Source of the DNA: Anseranas semipalmata
Lineage: Eukaryota > Chordata > Aves > Anseriformes > Anseranatidae
Assembly: GCA_013399115.1 (NCBI GenBank)
Contig: VXAA01003843.1
Coordinates: 894,263-958,262, forward strand
Length of the DNA: 64,000 nt
Direction: 5' to 3'
A program made the position numbers and the translations under genes. Positions 59,061 to 64,000 of this stretch are shown piece after piece. The notes under the pieces were generated by a model. The model was not told the origin of the DNA, ran no database searches, and saw only the letters and a program-made list of their open reading frames with translations. Position 1 is the stretch's first letter, and each line of letters opens with the position of its first letter.

Positions 59061-62000
59061 TTCTGTCTCTGACCAGCGCTACGCTCTGCACACAGATTTG
59101 GGAGGGGCGAGGCCTCCTTCAAGACACCGCCCAGCACAAGAAGCATGCGGAAATCCAGACATGAATGTTTTATTTCAATAAGCCACAATTTTAAACTAAG
59201 AATGTTCCTGCTCGCTTTCCTCCTAAGGACCACGGAAGTGTTCGGACATGATCTAGAGTCCAAAATGTTTTCTGATTACGTTTTCTCTGCGTGTTCATCT
59301 ACTTGTAAATAACCAGTAAATAACTTATCTGATCCTTCTGCCTACAAAACCAGAAGAGAAACTTATTCTCCTGATAATTTATTTGTTTTTATCTGCCCGT
59401 AGTTTCTACAGAAACCAATGTCACCTGTGATCTATCTTTGTTATAACCCTTTGTGGCAGCCTGTTTTGCATTTTTTGCCATAACCTTCCATACAAAATTG
59501 ATCTGTCATGAATAATTCAAGTGCCACCACATTATGCATCTCCATTTCATAACATCTGATTCAATATCAAGAATATTGGCTTTAAAAAAAAAAATCCATA
59601 CCATTTTAAAATGGCAAATCCTTAAAAATATGTTCAACCTGAATTTTGAGTGCTGCATAAGTCATTGCAAACTTCTGTTTAACTAAATGGACAAGAAATG
59701 TGGATCCTCATCGACGGGGAAACGGCAGAGTAAACAACAAATTATTTCAGCAAGCCTGTGCAGGGAATAACAGAGACACCAAGAAACAGGCAACATAAAG
59801 CAAAAGCAAGCGAGAACATTTCACAAACTTCTAATGAGAAACACCCCGACAGTGGTGCACTTAGTCTGAGATTATGTAAAGTAGCTCTAATTATTGATCT
59901 CAGTTACATACCATGTAATTTCCAATTTTACCTACTTTGTAAGTACTGCTGCTTCATAAAGAGGAAGTGGAGTGTAAGCTGTTTTAAGTCTAGCTATTTT
60001 TTAGGAGGAAGGAGGGGAAGAACGAACATCAGAAGGAAAATGCAACGTTTTGAATGCTTAAAAATAACTGTGGGCCAAATTTTCCCCTTGGCAAATGCAA
60101 CAGAACTTTGTTGTTTCTAAAGATCCCATTTCAGTTGCAAGACACATTAATTCTGCACTGATTGTGAGCCTTCTCATGAATAAAGGACTTTAGACGCGAG
60201 CACTGAAATTCCATTTCAGATGATGCCCAAGTTTCTAACCCGAAAGCCCTTGTTCAAATGTAATTTGACCTCGACAGCAGTTGCTTTGAGGACAGATGTG
60301 GATAGGAAGTGCCTCTTCCACAGCCCAGCACTTTGCCTCAGCCGAGCATCTTCTTTTGCAAGAGGGGATTCCAAGCTGTACCTGCCTTCCTGCTGGGAAA
60401 CCGGTAACGCTAGGCAAATGTCCTCTCCCAGGGTCAGGGTTATACTTGTGGATGTATCCCAAAAGCATACAACTGGGATGGGACAAGAGAAGTGGAAATG
60501 CACACCCTTTCCAGTAAAAATAAATTAAAGAGGGGGGCCACTGGATCAGAATCAGTGGGAAAATCCAGAGAGCAGGGATCCCACTCTGTGCAGTCCATAG
60601 CAGATCACGGCTGCAGCCCCTCACGTAGCGTACTTCCCTGACCCCAGTCCCCTTGACCTCTTCTCTTCATGATACCTTCCTCCACAACTGCCTACAGAGC
60701 AGCATTCCAGAAGATGTGCAGTTGGGTTTACTCTGGCAGAAGGAGGAACTGATCACGGTTAGTCTGTTAAACTACTGTACACTGAGCAGCATCACTTTTA
60801 CTTTCTCTTCCTTTTAATTTGTCATCTTCTTCTACACCAACAACAACCCTACTCCAAAGCACGCACAAGTTTTACTTTCCTGTCTGATACAGAAGTAGCT
60901 GAGCCATGTTCTGCGATGAGCTCTCTCTACCCCTAGACCTCTAAACCTTGTTGCCGGTTTCCCATCTGCTGCCACAGGCAGAGGATAGGATTTTAGCAGT
61001 CTTCTTAGCCCTAGAGCTTGCCTCCTGACTTCTCTCAATGCATGGGGAATACCTACCACCTGAGTATTTCCACGCACAGTTGTGAACCTGATTTCACCAC
61101 ACACTGACCACATCTGTTCTTCCAGATCAGGCCCAGAGAAACTACCGCCCTCCCCAGTGCAGGCTGCCAGCGAGCACTGTGTTCAGTCCTAGCAATTGCA
61201 CGTGTGAATTATGCATACCAATGGGCATATATTTTGGCACAGCGGTCAAAGAAAGCATGTAGAGCCTAAGGTCATTGCTATTGTAAAGCAGGCTTCAAAG
61301 ATTCCCATCACAAGTCACAGAATAAACAGCAATGGAACTTGTCCTGCCTAAAGAAAAATGAAAGAAGAATGATTAATATGTTGTAATGGACCTTTTCATC
61401 CTTATCGCTTCCAGACTGTGGAATGTTATTTCTGGCATAGAGATTCTTGGTTAAGTATGAAGAGACATCGATTGGATAAAGTGCTTGATTTAGCCCATTT
61501 TTATTCTATTACAGAACAACAGAAAGAGGTTTTAGACAGGAATAAAATCAATAAGGGGAAAAAGTAGAACTTGGCAGAATAGCTGTAGCTTGAAATGAAA
61601 ATGATATATTGGTAATGTTGAATTTTAGGGTAAGGATTAATTAAAAAAAGGACTAGAAATCTACAGTCAGGCATCGAATAATTATGAACAATAATACATT
61701 ATTTTTCAGAAGTACACTTTATCCTTGCCCCGTCCCCCTGTCCCATAAAAAACGAGGCTTTGCAAACTGGAGCAGGCAGCTCCTTGGCCTGAATTGTCCA
61801 AGGGGGGTTCCCCCACGCAAGTGTCGAAGCAGCGGGCAGCATCTCTGCTGGGCACCCCGCTCCCCTTCTCGCTGTCCTCCCTTAGGGAGACTTGGGTCCC
61901 GCGAGCCCCAGGAGCCTGGCAGTCTGCACCGCTCTCCTCCCATCCCACGGGACAGGGGAGGGTACGCGTCCCTCTGCGGGATCCATGGAGAGGGGATGAT

Positions 62001-64000
62001 CTTGGCCTTAGAACTGCTACAGAAGAGGAGGGGAAAAAAAATAATTTCCCCTTATCCATACAAAAACACAGTGACACCTCTGACAGGCTGAGTCCAGACT
62101 TCTGGCCATACACCTGAGGGTGAGAATGTTCTCTTCCTCTCCAAAGGTTAATTGTTATTTACGTAAAATAATATTACAAGGTCAAGGTCAAAATTAGGGC
62201 CCCAAAATGCTGCAAACTCCACATACCCAACTTGAGGTACTTTCAGTACCTTAAAGTGTTCAAAATGTATTTTTTAAGGAAATTACATTAGGACAGTGGT
62301 TGAGGAAGTGCAACGCTAGCAGTCACAAACCCCTGGCCACTTCTCACTGACATTTATTAAGCAAAAACTCGCTAGGAAACACGTTCTATCCCGAGTGCCA
62401 CTGATCTACACAAAGTTAACCACCTGACCTCTTGCACACAGCACATTACAGAGGCTTCTTGAGGCAGGATTTAAAGATGGAGAGCATTCTCTATTTTCAG
62501 ATCACCTGAGGAAGGGCACTACTTTTGGTAGGGACAGACTGGCAAGAGCCAAGTTAACTGGATATTCCTCGCGTTGAAATACGTGGTGGGAGGATACGAT
62601 CTCACCTGTTGCACCAGAAAGCAGTCTATCTTTAGGAGAAAAGAAGGAAAAGAAGGAAAAGCAAAATATTTCCACTGACGAACAAATCGCAGCCTGGTTA
62701 TAGTGACTAAGTCGGGCTGGTCCCCGCAGCGGGCAGGGCTCACTGGCTCAGCACAACCCTCCTCTGCTCACGCAGCCTCTCCCCACTACATGGGGCAGCA
62801 GAACTGCACTGTGACCTCCGCAGGCTGCTGTTCCCAGCGGTCCTTAACGGGAGCTTTCTCCTGCTTGTCCTGCCCGTCCCTGGCGCAGCCAGCCGGGCCC
62901 GCAGGGCTCTGGCACCGACCCAGCAGGTAAACACTCTGCCAGGCGTCAAGATCCTCGCGAAGAGTCAACACCGGCTTATTCTTCCTCCAGTCCTGCAATC
63001 AGAACTTCCACAGGGAGACTGATAAGGCGAGCAGACTGTTATTGTTAAACACGGCAAGTACACATGGGGTAGGTTAATCTCCACTTTACTCAAGGGTAAC
63101 TGATAGCCCGAGTCAAGTTAGAGAGATAGGAAAATGAGTTTCTTTCTTTGCTTAATATTACTTTAAGTTTCTTGTTCATCAGAACAGGAATGCAGCTCAT
63201 AGGGAAAAAAACTACTTATTCATAACTCAAGGAAGGGGATATATAACAAGTGCTAAAGTCACAGGAAAGGGTGGAGAGCACAAATATCTCCTCAGGTGAA
63301 GAGAGGAAGGTTCCAGTGAATACTCAGAGAATGCTCAAAACTGGAACCACTCTGAAGCACAGACGTATGTGAAGGTCAGAAAGGACTGCTTTTGCCCTTT
63401 CTTCTGAGTAAGTTTCATTGCCTCCACCTAGCTGTCTTCACTGAGGGAATTCCCCCGTACTCGCAGTCCTCTGTGCCGAGAGCTCACGGACAGCCGCGCA
63501 CCCTTTGGGCACAGACTCCTTGGGTGGGAGCGGAGAGCTCGGAGGAGCGCAGCAGCTCCCCATACCCACAAGCGAGCGGAGCTCGGTTCCAGCTCTTTGC
63601 AGGACCAATCCTTTGCCATGGGATACCACGGCTTGGTCCCCTCTTTCCAATCCATCTGGCAGAGATTTTCTGCCATCCTCCCCCTCCCTACGCGGCTCCT
63701 TCCAACCCTTTCCAGCCCCTGTCCTCCAGCTAGCCTTTACTGGAGGCCAGGGAGACTGGAAGGGGTCGCGCTGCCCTGCCCCAGCGCCCGCGCAGGTAAA
63801 TATCCCTGGTCTCTCCCGCGAGCACATAAGAGCCCCTGCCGCAGGCTCTCTTCATTGTGCACCAAGGCCAGGGCCAAGGACAAACTGCTCCTTTGTAAAA
63901 TGGAGACCCAGAGGAGAGGGGGGAGAGGGTAAGTCAAGCTCTTATTGAAGTCAATGAGCAGGATCAAACCACTAATCTGTGTAAACAAAATAGAGAAAAT
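59061..64000. other. Intergenic sequence to window end
   Basis: AT-rich with GC-rich patches at 61795-61960, 62720-62930 and 63460-63850. The end (about 63880-63970: CCTTTGTAAAATGGAGACCC, TTGAAGTCAATGAGCAGGAT) weakly recalls old MIR-like and palindromic repeats. No coding exon, tRNA or intact transposon was found. Confidence 0.45.

Overview
The window looks like nuclear DNA from a bird, assembled from short reads. Three things point that way. One vertebrate coding exon is present, an Eph-receptor exon with textbook splice sites. The recognisable interspersed repeats are sparse and old: two CR1 LINE fragments plus degenerate repeats of kinds I associate with bird and other sauropsid genomes. 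The base composition alternates between AT-rich DNA and short, very GC/CpG-rich patches. I cannot name the species. There is one 733-base run of N (18456-19188) and there are two single Ns (9573, 15385).

The only coding sequence I can support is exon 3 of EPHA4, on the minus strand at 13614-14277 (664 bp, 221 codons plus one base). It encodes nearly all of the ephrin-binding domain and the start of the cysteine-rich region. The transcript runs from high to low coordinates. Positions 1-13613 are therefore the 5' part of intron 3, because exon 4 is not present. Positions 14278 to about 18455 are intron 2. The N gap, flanked by CpG-rich sequence, probably hides exon 2, exon 1 and/or the core promoter: exon 2 could not be found anywhere in the readable sequence. 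From about 19.2 kb to 64 kb I find no coding exon, and I read this as the 5' intergenic desert of EPHA4. In other amniotes PAX3 lies beyond this desert (established synteny, not visible here).

The noncoding sequence contains CpG-rich islands (about 4.7-5.1, 6.3-6.6, 8.1-8.5, 11.1-11.9, 17.0-17.2, 19.2-19.35, 20.0-20.25 and 20.9-21.15 kb, with weaker ones further right). It also contains AT-rich blocks with clustered homeodomain, POU, FOX, PBX/HOX or MEIS/TGIF-type words that look like developmental enhancers. The best candidates are 6640-7015, 8480-8720, 16190-16500, 29620-30060, 38740-39420, 42285-42615, 43350-43460, 45045-45290 and 52620-52930. These are pattern calls only; cross-species alignment is the deciding test. 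Repeats include two CR1 fragments, several degenerate ancient interspersed repeats, a 15-bp minisatellite at 35554-35687 and minor microsatellites.

I found no new gene system, CRISPR array, tRNA, rRNA or intact transposon. The most useful observations are the apparently missing 5' end of EPHA4 and the specific candidate regulatory elements, notably an exact TGIF/MEIS-type palindrome at 39033-39044 and a palindrome plus tandem MEIS sites at 52653-52699.
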